Shown one piece after another: positions 24,950 through 32,508 of a stretch of DNA of 64,000 nt; the stretch's first letter is position 1; every line of letters begins with the position of its first letter. Origin of the DNA: Arcicella sp034931005 (GTDB lineage: Bacteria; Bacteroidota; Bacteroidia; Cytophagales; Spirosomataceae); NCBI RefSeq assembly GCF_034931005.1, contig NZ_JAYGIN010000001.1:124001-188000 (forward strand), read 5' to 3'. The notes beneath the pieces were generated by a model. The model was not told where the DNA came from. It was given only the letters and a program-made list of their open reading frames with translations, and ran no database searches. Position numbers and translations under genes: made by a program.

Positions 24950-25867
24950 ATGAAAGAATTTATCAAAAAAGATAAGCCTCAACAAGCAAAAGAAGCTAAA
25001 ACAAACAAAAATCATTTTGAAGTTACCGAAGAAATTCAATTACTGACATTTCTTTTGGCAAGTATGCCTCATAAAAGTCGCCACAATGTCAAGTCCCTCC
25101 TTCGAGATAAACAAATTTTAGTCGATAACCGAGCAGTTACGCAGTTTAATCAGGTACTAAAGCCCAATCAAGTTGTTGACATTAAGGATAGCAAAGCCCC
25201 GCAAGAACAACGTTATAAAGGACTTAAAATCATTTTTGAAGACCAATATTTAATTATTATTGAAAAAAGCGAAGGAACGCTTTCTATCGCTACTGAAAAG
25301 CAAAAATTACATAATGCGTACAGTATTTTAAGTGACCACGTTAAGAAGGAAGACCCAAGAAATAGAATATTTGTGGTTCACCGTCTCGACCGTGAAACGT
25401 CAGGTTTAATGATGTTTGCCAAAAGCGAAAAAGTGCAAGGACTACTTCAAGAATCGTGGAATGCTACCATTCAAGAAAGAACATATTTGGCAGTAACTGA
25501 AGGTTGTGTAAAAGAAGAAACTGGTACAATAGAGTCGTATTTAGTTGAAAATAAAGCTCTTACTGTTTATTCAACTCGTAATCCTGACCACGGAAAACAC
25601 GCCATCACTCATTTTGAAGTTTTCAAAAAAAGTGAACATAATAGTTTATTAAAAGTGAATTTAGAGACGGGGCGTAAAAACCAAATTCGTGTTCACATGA
25701 AAGATATTGGTTCTCCGATTGTAGGCGACGAAAAATATGGTGCTAAAACTGACCCAATCGGACGTTTAGGGTTACACGCTTGGGTTTTAGCATTTGTTCA
25801 CCCAGTAACGAATGAACAAATGTATTTTGAAACGCCAATACCGAAGAAATTTCTTTGGTTATTTTAA
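24950..25867 (+). CDS. RluA-family RNA pseudouridine synthase
   Basis: A 305-residue pseudouridine synthase. An S4-like RNA-binding region occupies about residues 25-80 (ILVDNRAVTQFNQVLKPNQVV), then the catalytic domain with the motif HRLDRETSG at 144-152, in which D147 is the catalytic aspartate. Later motifs KNQIRVHM and VGDEKYGA are also typical. Members modify specific uridines in 23S rRNA or tRNA; the exact target cannot be read from sequence. It is on the plus strand, divergent from batB across a repeat-bearing gap, and its stop is followed at once by a palindromic repeat cluster. Confidence 0.93.
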   Translation: MKEFIKKDKPQQAKEAKTNKNHFEVTEEIQLLTFLLASMPHKSRHNVKSLLRDKQILVDNRAVTQFNQVLKPNQVVDIKDSKAPQEQRYKGLKIIFEDQYLIIIEKSEGTLSIATEKQKLHNAYSILSDHVKKEDPRNRIFVVHRLDRETSGLMMFAKSEKVQGLLQESWNATIQERTYLAVTEGCVKEETGTIESYLVENKALTVYSTRNPDHGKHAITHFEVFKKSEHNSLLKVNLETGRKNQIRVHMKDIGSPIVGDEKYGAKTDPIGRLGLHAWVLAFVHPVTNEQMYFETPIPKKFLWLF

Positions 25868-25875
25868 TTATTCCC

Positions 25876-26131
25876 TTTAGGTAGGTAGAGACAAGGCATT
25901 GCCTTGTCTTGTATCTATTTTTATAATTTTCAAAGGTTCAACTATGATTTATACGAGACTGCCATCCGTACAAATCATAATTGAACCTTTCCAATTTGAT
26001 ACGAGACAAGGCAATGCCTTGTCTCTACATTTATAATTTGTAATTGGATATGACACAAGGCATTGCCTTGTCTATATTTTTATAATTTTCAATTGGACAT
26101 GAGACAAGGCAGTGCCTTGTATCTACCTAAA
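25876..26131. repeat. Cluster of four ACAAGGCA/TGCCTTGT palindromes inside an inverted repeat
   Basis: Four palindromes share the core ACAAGGCAnTGCCTTGT: 25889-25909, 26003-26025, 26053-26073 and 26102-26123, spaced by TTTATAATTT-like sequence. Between the first two is another long hairpin, AAAGGTTCAA/TTGAACCTTT (25932-25990) with inner ATGATTT/AAATCAT. The whole block is bounded by TTTAGGTAG and CTACCTAAA, so it is itself an inverted repeat. It fills the gap between convergent genes, and the stop codon of the minus-strand ABC gene lies inside its right end. It resembles REP/BIME-type elements. Confidence 0.85.
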
Positions 26132-27358
26132 AATTCCTTCCGAACCATGAACCGAAGGATTCAACGTAAAAATACTTCTTGGGTTCAGTCCTTCTTCATT
26201 TCTATGAGACACATACAAAATGGTTGTATTAGTTTCATTCGCAATTTTATTAATCAGAGCAATTGCCAAGCGTGTATTATGGTCGTCTAATCCTGCGATA
26301 GCTTCATCTAAAATCATCAAAGGGGGATGTTTTACCATTGCCCTAAGTATTAAGGCTAAACGTTGCTGTCCAGAGGTTAAAAAGCAAAATAATGTATTGG
26401 CAAGATTCGACATATTAACCAAAGTCAACCATTCTTTTGCCAATTTCACATTCAAATCTGAAGGATTGACATAAAGACCAATCGAATCATAAAAACCCGA
26501 AACAACCATTTGCTCCAAAGTGTGTCTGGTAATAAATAAATCGGTCATACTTGGCGTTACGTAGCCAATTTTATCTTTAATATCCCAAACAGTTTCTCCA
26601 GAACCTTTTTTCCTTCCGAATAAGTACAAATTTTGTCCGTAACCTTTCGGATTATCTCCTGTAATCATGGATAAAATAGTGGTTTTTCCTGCTCCGTTTG
26701 GACCTATTAAATGCCAAAAATCACCTTTTCCAATTGTCCAAGTAATATCTTTTAGAATTGGTTTTTCGTTGTAACTCACATTTACTTTATCAAAAATGAT
26801 TAGTTCATCTTCCAAATCCGAATAAATATGAGTTGTATCAGGAATTTTACCAACTAATATATTATCCTCCTCCATTTTCATAAACTCCTCATTATCAGCA
26901 CAAATATGCAATTTATTATCTTTGTCAACCGTAATAAATTCATTGATAAAAGGCAACAAATCTCGCTTACGATGAATAATTTGAATAAGCAAAACTTGAT
27001 TTTGAACTTCAATCAGCTTAGTCAATAAAGATTCTCTAATTTTTACATCAAGATTATCAAACGGATTATCCAAAATGATATAATCTGTTTTTGTGGTCAT
27101 CAAATAGTCTAATAAAGCCTTTTTCTGTTCTCCACTCGACATTGATTTTAAGCTTCTATTTTGCGATTTTGTAACCTCTGTAAAACCGTGACGGTCTTCT
27201 TCATCCAAAAGTTCATCAATGCTGATTTTGGAAAAAAGTGACCCTTGTAAATCATTAAAATTGGCTAAAATTCCAGTAGCTTTTTGAGATAAAATCTGTT
27301 GGATAAATGCTTGTTTATTTACTTCGTTGGACAGGAAAATGGCTTGATGATTCGGCAT
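26123..27358 (-). CDS. ModF-like tandem ABC ATPase (first half lacks Walker A)
   Basis: A 411-residue cytoplasmic protein with two ABC halves and no membrane segment. The first half (about 1-165) has a signature LKSMSSGEQKK and Walker B YIILDNPFDNLD but no Walker A at its start. The second half (about 185-400) is complete: Walker A GPNGAGKTT, a modified signature FLTSGQQRL, Walker B LMILDEAIAGLD and switch VSHR. This fused arrangement resembles ModF/PhrA, a molybdate-linked or stress-linked ABC ATPase of unclear role. The asymmetry suggests one hydrolytic site and one structural site. It sits downstream of groEL on the same strand but behind that gene's terminator. Confidence 0.85.
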   Translation of the reverse strand: MPNHQAIFLSNEVNKQAFIQQILSQKATGILANFNDLQGSLFSKISIDELLDEEDRHGFTEVTKSQNRSLKSMSSGEQKKALLDYLMTTKTDYIILDNPFDNLDVKIRESLLTKLIEVQNQVLLIQIIHRKRDLLPFINEFITVDKDNKLHICADNEEFMKMEEDNILVGKIPDTTHIYSDLEDELIIFDKVNVSYNEKPILKDITWTIGKGDFWHLIGPNGAGKTTILSMITGDNPKGYGQNLYLFGRKKGSGETVWDIKDKIGYVTPSMTDLFITRHTLEQMVVSGFYDSIGLYVNPSDLNVKLAKEWLTLVNMSNLANTLFCFLTSGQQRLALILRAMVKHPPLMILDEAIAGLDDHNTRLAIALINKIANETNTTILYVSHRNEEGLNPRSIFTLNPSVHGSEGIFR

Positions 27359-27415
27359 TTTAATTAAGTGTGGTGATTGGGTATATGTTTACAAAAGTAC
27401 AATCAAATCCATAAA

Positions 27416-27451
27416 AAAACTCCCCAAGAAAGTAAATTCAAGGGGAGTTTT
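27416..27451 (-). terminator. Intrinsic terminator of groEL
   Basis: AAAACTCCCC and GGGGAGTTTT form a 10-bp stem with a 16-base loop 23 bases after the groEL stop. On the minus strand it is followed by a run of T. Confidence 0.88.
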
Positions 27452-27474
27452 TCTATTTTGAAACGAATTCAGAA

Positions 27475-29100
27475 TTACATCATTCCGCCCATTCCGCCAC
27501 CACCATGTGCGTGTGGAGCTTCTGCTGCTGGCTTGTCTGCAATTACACATTCTGTTGTTAACAACAATCCTGCGATTGAAGCTGCATTTTCTAAAGCCAA
27601 ACGAGTTACTTTAGTTGGGTCAATAATACCCGCTGCCAACATATTTTCGTATTTATCTTCACGAGCGTTATAACCGAAATCAGCTTCTCCTGCTTTTACG
27701 GCATTAACCACTACTGAACCTTCACCACCTGCGTTAGCTACGATTGTTCTCAATGGAGACTCAATAGCTTGACGAATAATGTTGATACCAGTTGTTTGGT
27801 CTTCGTTTTCGCCAACTAAACCGTCTAATGCACTGATAGCACGGATTAAAGCAACACCACCACCTGCAACGATACCTTCTTCAACGGCAGCACGTGTAGC
27901 GTGTAAAGCATCATCAACACGGTCTTTTTTCTCTTTCATTTCAACTTCAGTAGCTGCACCGATGTAAAGAATAGCAACACCACCTGACAATTTAGCCAAA
28001 CGTTCTTGCAATTTCTCACGGTCATAATCAGAAGTTGTATTTTCGATTTGAGCTTTGATTTGGTTTACACGAGCTTCGATACCATCTTTTGCACCTACTC
28101 CGTTTACAACAGTAGTATTGTCTTTGTCGATGATAACTTTCTCTGCTTGACCTAAATATTCAATTGTAGCGTTTTCTAATTTGAAACCACGCTCTTCTGA
28201 AATTACAGTACCACCAGTTAATACAGCGATGTCTTCTAACATTGCTTTACGACGGTCACCAAAACCTGGAGCTTTTACAGCCGCAACTTTTAATGCACCA
28301 CGAATTTTGTTTACTACCAAAGTAGCTAAAGCCTCTCCGTCAACATCTTCAGCGATAATTAACAAAGGACGACCCGTTTGAGCAACACCTTCTAATACTG
28401 GTAACAATTCTTTCATTGAAGATACTTTCTTCTCAGAAATCAAGATGAATGGACGTTCTAATTCAACTTCCATTTTCTCAGTATTTGTTACAAAATATGG
28501 AGATAAATATCCACGGTCAAACTGCATACCTTCTACTGTTTTAACTTCAGTTTCAGTACCACGAGCTTCTTCAACAGTGATTACACCTTCACGACCAACT
28601 TTTTCCATTGCATCAGCAATCATTGTTCCGATTGTTAAATCAGAGTTCGCTGAAATTGTTGCAACTTGAGCAATTTGTTGAGACGTTTCAATTGATTTTG
28701 ATTGAGACTTCAATGAAGCAACAACTGCTAAAACCGCTTTATCAACACCACGTTTCAAATCCATTGGATTTGCACCTGCTGCTACGTTTTTAGAACCAAT
28801 TGTATAGATTGCTTGAGCCAAAACAGTTGCAGTAGTTGTACCGTCACCTGCTTGGTCAGCAGTTTTAGAAGCTACTTCTTTCACTAATTGAGCACCCATG
28901 TTCTCAACAGCATCTTCTAATTCAATTTCTTTTGCTACCGAAACACCATCTTTCGTAATTGTTGGTGAACCGAATTTTTTATCAATAATTACGTTACGAC
29001 CTTTTGGTCCTAAAGTTACTTTAACAGCGTTTGCCAAGGTATCAACGCCTTTTTTCAGTTTATCACGGGCATCCGTGTCAAAAAATAATTCCTTTGCCAT
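27475..29100 (-). CDS. groEL: Chaperonin GroEL (Cpn60)
   Basis: The 541-residue chaperonin subunit, which forms the double ring that folds proteins with GroES and ATP. Nucleotide-site motifs are visible: LGPKGRNVIID near 31-41, DGTTTATVLA near 86-95 and GGGVALIRA near 413-421. The C-terminus is the usual GGGMGGMM. It follows groES after a 170-base gap made partly of 7-base tandem repeats; the repeat stops two bases before the ATG, and no Shine-Dalgarno sequence is visible, which is common in Bacteroidota. No copy of a CIRCE operator was seen upstream of the pair. Confidence 0.98.
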   Translation of the reverse strand: MAKELFFDTDARDKLKKGVDTLANAVKVTLGPKGRNVIIDKKFGSPTITKDGVSVAKEIELEDAVENMGAQLVKEVASKTADQAGDGTTTATVLAQAIYTIGSKNVAAGANPMDLKRGVDKAVLAVVASLKSQSKSIETSQQIAQVATISANSDLTIGTMIADAMEKVGREGVITVEEARGTETEVKTVEGMQFDRGYLSPYFVTNTEKMEVELERPFILISEKKVSSMKELLPVLEGVAQTGRPLLIIAEDVDGEALATLVVNKIRGALKVAAVKAPGFGDRRKAMLEDIAVLTGGTVISEERGFKLENATIEYLGQAEKVIIDKDNTTVVNGVGAKDGIEARVNQIKAQIENTTSDYDREKLQERLAKLSGGVAILYIGAATEVEMKEKKDRVDDALHATRAAVEEGIVAGGGVALIRAISALDGLVGENEDQTTGINIIRQAIESPLRTIVANAGGEGSVVVNAVKAGEADFGYNAREDKYENMLAAGIIDPTKVTRLALENAASIAGLLLTTECVIADKPAAEAPHAHGGGGMGGMM

Positions 29101-29102
29101 TG

Positions 29103-29267
29103 TTATTTGGTTATTAGTGATTAGTTATTGGTGAATGGAAAAATATTTTACCGTAACTAATCATATTTTTTCAAAAAAGATTTTAATAATTTTTGCTTTA
29201 AAAGTATGGGGTACCTAATAATTGTGAAATTATGAATCTAATTTCCAATCACCATTTACCAATCACC
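29103..29267. repeat. Two 7-base tandem repeat arms flanking the groES-groEL gap
   Basis: Arm 1 (29103-29138) next to the groEL start reads TTATTTG, GTTATTA, GTGATTA, GTTATTG, GTGAATG. Arm 2 (29244-29267) next to the groES stop reads CCAATCA, CCATTTA, CCAATCA, CC. The arms are of opposite sense (TTGGTGA against TCACCAA-like), so the intercistronic RNA could fold with both arms paired. The spacer between them is AT-rich and noncoding. Confidence 0.75.
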
Positions 29268-29270
29268 TCC

Positions 29271-29549
29271 TTACAAAATTGCGAAAATATCGCTTTCACG
29301 CATGATAAGATAATCTTTACCTTCTACTGCGATTTCAGTTCCTGAGTATTTACCATACAAAACAGTATCACCAACTGAAACGGTCATTGGCTCATCTTTC
29401 TTGCCAGCACCTACTGCTACAACTGTTCCTCTTTGTGGTTTTTCTTTGGCAGTGTCAGGAATGATAATTCCGAATGATGTTTTTTCTTCTGCGGCTGCTG
29501 GTTCTACCAGAACTCTGTCAGCCAAAGGCTTAATACTAACTGTTGACAT
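29271..29549 (-). CDS. groES: Co-chaperonin GroES (Cpn10)
   Basis: The 92-residue lid subunit of the GroEL-GroES chamber. It has the typical start IKPLADRVLVEPAAAEEKT, the mobile loop EEKTSFGIIIPDTAKEKP with the hydrophobic GIII that binds GroEL, and the roof and tail VLYGKYSGTEI and YLIMRESDIFAIL. Length and order before groEL are standard. The leader region upstream (29550-29879) carries no CIRCE element, so heat control must be by another mechanism. Confidence 0.98.
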   Translation of the reverse strand: MSTVSIKPLADRVLVEPAAAEEKTSFGIIIPDTAKEKPQRGTVVAVGAGKKDEPMTVSVGDTVLYGKYSGTEIAVEGKDYLIMRESDIFAIL

Positions 29550-29879
29550 TGTTTTTTGTGATAAGTTATTTTTTGTATTTGATTTTTTAGGTTTTGTAAA
29601 GGTGTTAGGTTTCTAATATTAGATTTTAGCAAACACTTATTACATTGAAACTAACTCCTACAATACAAATTTCGTCATATTTTGTGCCATTGTCCAAAAA
29701 GCGGAAAAATTGTCAGGTTTTACACTCAAATACGAATTTCATACAATTTTACTTTTGACTTCTGTCAGTCTTGAAAATATTATACTGAAAAGTTGACATT
29801 ATGCGTATAAATGTTAATTTTAAATATTGATGTTTGCTTTCATTTGAATTTCATAATCCTTCAACAAAAATTAAAGCCT
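29550..29879. other. Intergenic region upstream of groES
   Basis: About 330 noncoding bases between groES (minus) and a divergent gene (plus). It was searched by eye for a CIRCE operator (TTAGCACTC and its inverted copy) and none is present. No strong hairpin or repeat was seen; promoters for both genes must lie here. Confidence 0.5.
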
Positions 29880-30593
29880 ATGAAAACATTAGATAAAGAC
29901 TGGCTAACCACTGGACTGATTGATTTTGAGTATAAAAAATATGTACTTCTGGCATATCTACAACACGTCAAAAGTAATTTCAAAAATCAAAAATTGTATC
30001 CAGACCTACGGGACTTGCAGTATCATTACGAATATTCAAAGTATTTTAAGGACGGAATTGAGCAAATGAGTGACCTTTTTCCAAAAAGGATTCGAGACTT
30101 TAATACCGATGATTTGAATATCGTTTATGAGTCATCTCCACAGCCCGACAATCATTATATCACCGAATTGGAGTCTATCATGAATTATGCTCTTCCACGA
30201 TTTGAAAATGCTATCAACGAAGGGGAAGAAATTGTGGCAGAAGTGCAAGATAATATCAACGTCACCCCTATCGGGATTTTACCACTTTATAAAAATGACG
30301 GTTATTTATTAGTTCATGAACCTACAATTAGTGAAACATTGGTTTATCAATATAATTTGACGGTTTTTGAAGGCAAAAATGAGAAATTACGGGGAGTAAA
30401 AACTTTCTATGTCGAGACTGTCAGAAAAAGTGTTTCGACTACTTTCGAGAATATAAAATTAGATTTAGTCAAAAAATATAAGCACTTACCCAATCCTGCG
30501 ACGTATCTGGTAGAATCAAAGTATATTTTGCCTTTGGAAGAAACATTATTACCCATCGCTAAATGGAAAATTGTGGAGGAAGTGACGAGATGA
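29880..30593 (+). CDS. Conserved hypothetical cytoplasmic protein
   Basis: A 237-residue acidic protein with no signal peptide or membrane segment. The start at 29880 (MKTLDKDWLTTGLIDFEYKKYVLL) is chosen over an upstream ATG at 29811 whose extra residues are hydrophobic and uncharacteristic. Notable parts are the helical N-terminus with LPDLRDLQYHYEYSK-like spacing, a central TPIGILPLYKNDGYLLVHE strand region and a C-terminal PNPATYLVES segment. I do not recognise a family. It faces away from groES and ends at a terminator shared with secG. Confidence 0.8.
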   Translation: MKTLDKDWLTTGLIDFEYKKYVLLAYLQHVKSNFKNQKLYPDLRDLQYHYEYSKYFKDGIEQMSDLFPKRIRDFNTDDLNIVYESSPQPDNHYITELESIMNYALPRFENAINEGEEIVAEVQDNINVTPIGILPLYKNDGYLLVHEPTISETLVYQYNLTVFEGKNEKLRGVKTFYVETVRKSVSTTFENIKLDLVKKYKHLPNPATYLVESKYILPLEETLLPIAKWKIVEEVTR

Positions 30594-30640
30594 GGAGTTT
30601 TTGGGGTTAGGTGTTAGAAAAAACAGATACCCCTAAAAAA

Positions 30641-30676
30641 CCAAAAAAGGAAACTCGTTTGAGTTTCCTTTTTTGG
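30641..30676. terminator. Bidirectional terminator between the hypothetical gene and secG
   Basis: A perfect 16-bp stem, CCAAAAAAGGAAACTC/GAGTTTCCTTTTTTGG, with a GTTT loop. It lies between convergent genes and carries T runs within the arms on both strands. Confidence 0.9.
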
Positions 30677-30694
30677 TGATAAGCTATAAATATT

Positions 30695-31054
30695 TTATTT
30701 CTTAGTTGTATCAGATGGCTTAGCAGTTGGATTTGTTCCAAGACCTTGTGCAGGTGCTGCCGCAGGAATACCTGCTTTACCTTTAGCTGCTTCAACGTTT
30801 GAAGACTCAATGCCACTTCCTGTTTCAGTAGGTGTGATAAATTTCGTTGCCAAAACTAACACAGCAATTGTAATTGCACCACCCCAAGTAATTTGTTCTA
30901 AAAGGTCACCAGTACGTTGTACACCGAACATTTGGCTTGCGCCAGCAGTTCCAAATTCACCTGAAAGTCCTCCTCCTTTTGGATTCTGAATTAATACTAC
31001 AAAAACTAATAAAACTGCAATAATGCAAATAACTACGATAACTGCTCCGAACAT
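30695..31054 (-). CDS. secG: Preprotein translocase subunit SecG
   Basis: A 119-residue two-span inner-membrane protein of the Sec translocon, which aids SecYEG during protein export. It has helix 1 at about 2-22, the conserved LIQNPKGGGLSGEFG loop and helix 2 at about 55-73 (GGAITIAVLVLATKF). The C-terminal tail is Ala/Pro/Thr-rich and longer than in E. coli, as often seen in Bacteroidota. It is downstream of the TPR-like and lptE genes in the same direction. Confidence 0.96.
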   Translation of the reverse strand: MFGAVIVVICIIAVLLVFVVLIQNPKGGGLSGEFGTAGASQMFGVQRTGDLLEQITWGGAITIAVLVLATKFITPTETGSGIESSNVEAAKGKAGIPAAAPAQGLGTNPTAKPSDTTKK

Positions 31055-31062
31055 TTCTTTTT

Positions 31063-31174
31063 AATTTGAAAATTTGAAAATACAATAATTTGAAAGTGAA
31101 GGATTTGAAAATTTGAAGTGGCTATATAAGTAGCAATATTTTCAAATTTTCAAATTGACATATTTTCAAATTAG
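31063..31174. repeat. 8-base AATTTGAA tandem repeats in two inverted arms
   Basis: AATTTGAA units occur at 31063-31080 and again at 31087-31118; the complement TTCAAATT occurs at 31137-31174. The arms are inverted and separated by about 20 bases (TGGCTATATAAGTAGCA-like). They fill the gap between secG and the upstream TPR-like gene. Confidence 0.75.
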
Positions 31175-31179
31175 AAAAA

Positions 31180-31887
31180 TTATGCCAATTCTTTAATTTT
31201 GGATGCAAAGTACGCTTTTTTTTCTGGGAATTTCAAAATTAATTTCTGATAAACCTCAATTGCTTTTTCTTTTCTGCCCTGCATGGTTAATATTTTGGCA
31301 TAGCTTTCGGTTACAATTCCTTTTTCTAATTTACTACTTTTAACGGATAAATCCTCTTGCCTGCCCATTGCCTCTAACTGACTTTTTGTAGTACGAATCA
31401 AACCAGGGTCTTTTATCAAGAAACTATCGATAATAGAATTTTGAAGTTGCTTTTTTTGAGCAATTTCATCAATTAATAAATCTTCAACGGCTGTCGAGTT
31501 AGTCAGCATATCAAGATTTGAAATCATCACTGTCTGTTCTGTAATATTATCTTCCTCAAGGGCAATCGCTTCTTCTTCGGGAGTTTCTTTTAATTTATGC
31601 AGATATTCTGATTCAAATTTTTGGTTTGAATTTGTGATTACTTCATTTCGAAAACTTCCATTTATCAATTTTCTCAAGGCATTTCTACTCACGGCATGGA
31701 CAGAAGCATGACGAATTTTCTCAAAAGCTAATTCTTCAGCATGATGAGCGTGATAACCTTTTGCCAAAAGTGTATGTCCTAATTGGCAATATGGATATTG
31801 TTTGGTAATAGACTCAATTGTTTTCACGTCCGACAATGAAATATTGGCAGGGTGAGCAATAAGATATGAGAAAACGTCTTTATTCAT
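31180..31887 (-). CDS. Conserved TPR-like protein of the lptE-secG block
   Basis: A 235-residue soluble protein. The N-terminus (IAHPANISLSDVKTIESITKQYPYCQLGHTLLAK-type region) and the C-terminal helical pair SYAKILTMQGRKEKAIEVYQKLILKFPEKKAYFASKI look like single TPR units; the middle is acidic and probably unstructured. Similar proteins sit between lptE and secG in other Bacteroidota, as I recall, but their job is not established. It has no signal peptide. Confidence 0.82.
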   Translation of the reverse strand: MNKDVFSYLIAHPANISLSDVKTIESITKQYPYCQLGHTLLAKGYHAHHAEELAFEKIRHASVHAVSRNALRKLINGSFRNEVITNSNQKFESEYLHKLKETPEEEAIALEEDNITEQTVMISNLDMLTNSTAVEDLLIDEIAQKKQLQNSIIDSFLIKDPGLIRTTKSQLEAMGRQEDLSVKSSKLEKGIVTESYAKILTMQGRKEKAIEVYQKLILKFPEKKAYFASKIKELA

Positions 31888-31897
31888 CTTAATTTAA

Positions 31898-31929
31898 TGA
31901 GAGATTGAGTGAATGATAGAATGAGTATA
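31898..31929. repeat. 8-base tandem repeat between lptE and the TPR-like gene
   Basis: Four tandem octamers, TGAGAGAT, TGAGTGAA, TGATAGAA and TGAGTATA. The array begins 10 bases above the TPR-like gene start and ends one base before the lptE stop codon. Confidence 0.65.
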
Positions 31930-31930
31930 A

Positions 31931-32464
31931 CTACCATTCTCCCGCAGTTTTATTAAAAATATCCAAGATTATTTGGTCTAAAATCTTGGGAATTAATTCG
32001 CCCTGAACGGCTGTAATGGTTTGGGTTTGGGCAAAATCTTGATAAAAAGAAAACTCTTGGTCATAATTTTTATTTTCATCTTTGGCATTGGTAAATTTCA
32101 CTTGAATAGTGATTGTTAAGCGGTTTAAACCTCCTTTATCATCAGAAGTTGGGGCTTTTGCTTCAACGGAAAAACCTGTTATTGCCCCTTCAAACATCAA
32201 ATCAGGATTAACATTTGTTGTTTTCAAGGAAGTATTTCGCTGAAAATACTCCTTCATTTTTTCATTAAATGTCAAACTTAAATTGGCTGGTCCACCCGCA
32301 GTTTGAAAGGCAAAGTTTTGAATCTGAATCGTTTTCAAATTTGGGTCAAGACTCGCCCCTCTGAAGGTGTAACAAGAAATCAGTGAGCAGTAAACAGTGA
32401 ACAGTAAACAGTAAACAGTAAACTTTCTCACTTTAAAGAATATGTTTTTTATTTTATTCAGCAT
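31931..32464 (-). CDS. lptE: LptE-family LPS-assembly lipoprotein
   Basis: A 177-residue outer-membrane lipoprotein; LptE plugs LptD and helps place LPS on the cell surface. Start 32464 (MLNKIKN) is chosen because it gives a lipoprotein signal with lipobox SLISC and lipid cysteine C31; the frame runs open to 32584 but the upstream part overlaps the sigma-54 regulator gene and is repeat-derived. The mature protein has CYTFRGASLDPNLKTIQI, SLTFNEKMKEYFQRNT and LIPKILDQIILDIFNKTAGEW, typical of the Bacteroidota LptE family. Unusually, signal-peptide residues 15-28 are encoded by six copies of a 7-base tandem repeat (two repeats of FTVYC + two residues). Confidence 0.9.
   Translation of the reverse strand: MLNKIKNIFFKVRKFTVYCLLFTVYCSLISCYTFRGASLDPNLKTIQIQNFAFQTAGGPANLSLTFNEKMKEYFQRNTSLKTTNVNPDLMFEGAITGFSVEAKAPTSDDKGGLNRLTITIQVKFTNAKDENKNYDQEFSFYQDFAQTQTITAVQGELIPKILDQIILDIFNKTAGEW
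32381..32422. repeat. Six-copy 7-base repeat inside the lptE signal-peptide region
   Basis: CAGTGAG, CAGTAAA, CAGTGAA, CAGTAAA, CAGTAAA, CAGTAAA: six contiguous heptamers, 42 bases. Read in the lptE frame (complement), 42 bases give exactly 14 residues of the signal peptide, two copies of a 7-residue unit beginning FTVYC. Confidence 0.9.
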
Positions 32465-32466
32465 GG

Positions 32467-32508
32467 ACTGATAACTAATAACTGATAACTGATAACTGAT
32501 AACTAAAC
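32467..32508. repeat. Six-copy 7-base repeat between lptE and the sigma-54 regulator
   Basis: ACTGATA, ACTAATA, ACTGATA, ACTGATA, ACTGATA, ACTAAAC. The array runs from 2 bases above the lptE ATG to the stop codon of the upstream regulator, so it is the entire intercistronic gap. Confidence 0.88.

Noticed and set aside
24824..25039. 71-residue hydrophobic ORF on the minus strand
   Set aside because: It overlaps the start of the pseudouridine synthase gene and looks like AT-driven hydrophobic read-out, not a gene.
25876..26131. CRISPR array
   Set aside because: The repeats are short palindromes with unequal, similar AT-rich spacers, and no cas gene is present.
29550..29879. CIRCE operator upstream of groES
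   Set aside because: The TTAGCACTC inverted motif was looked for and is not present on either strand.
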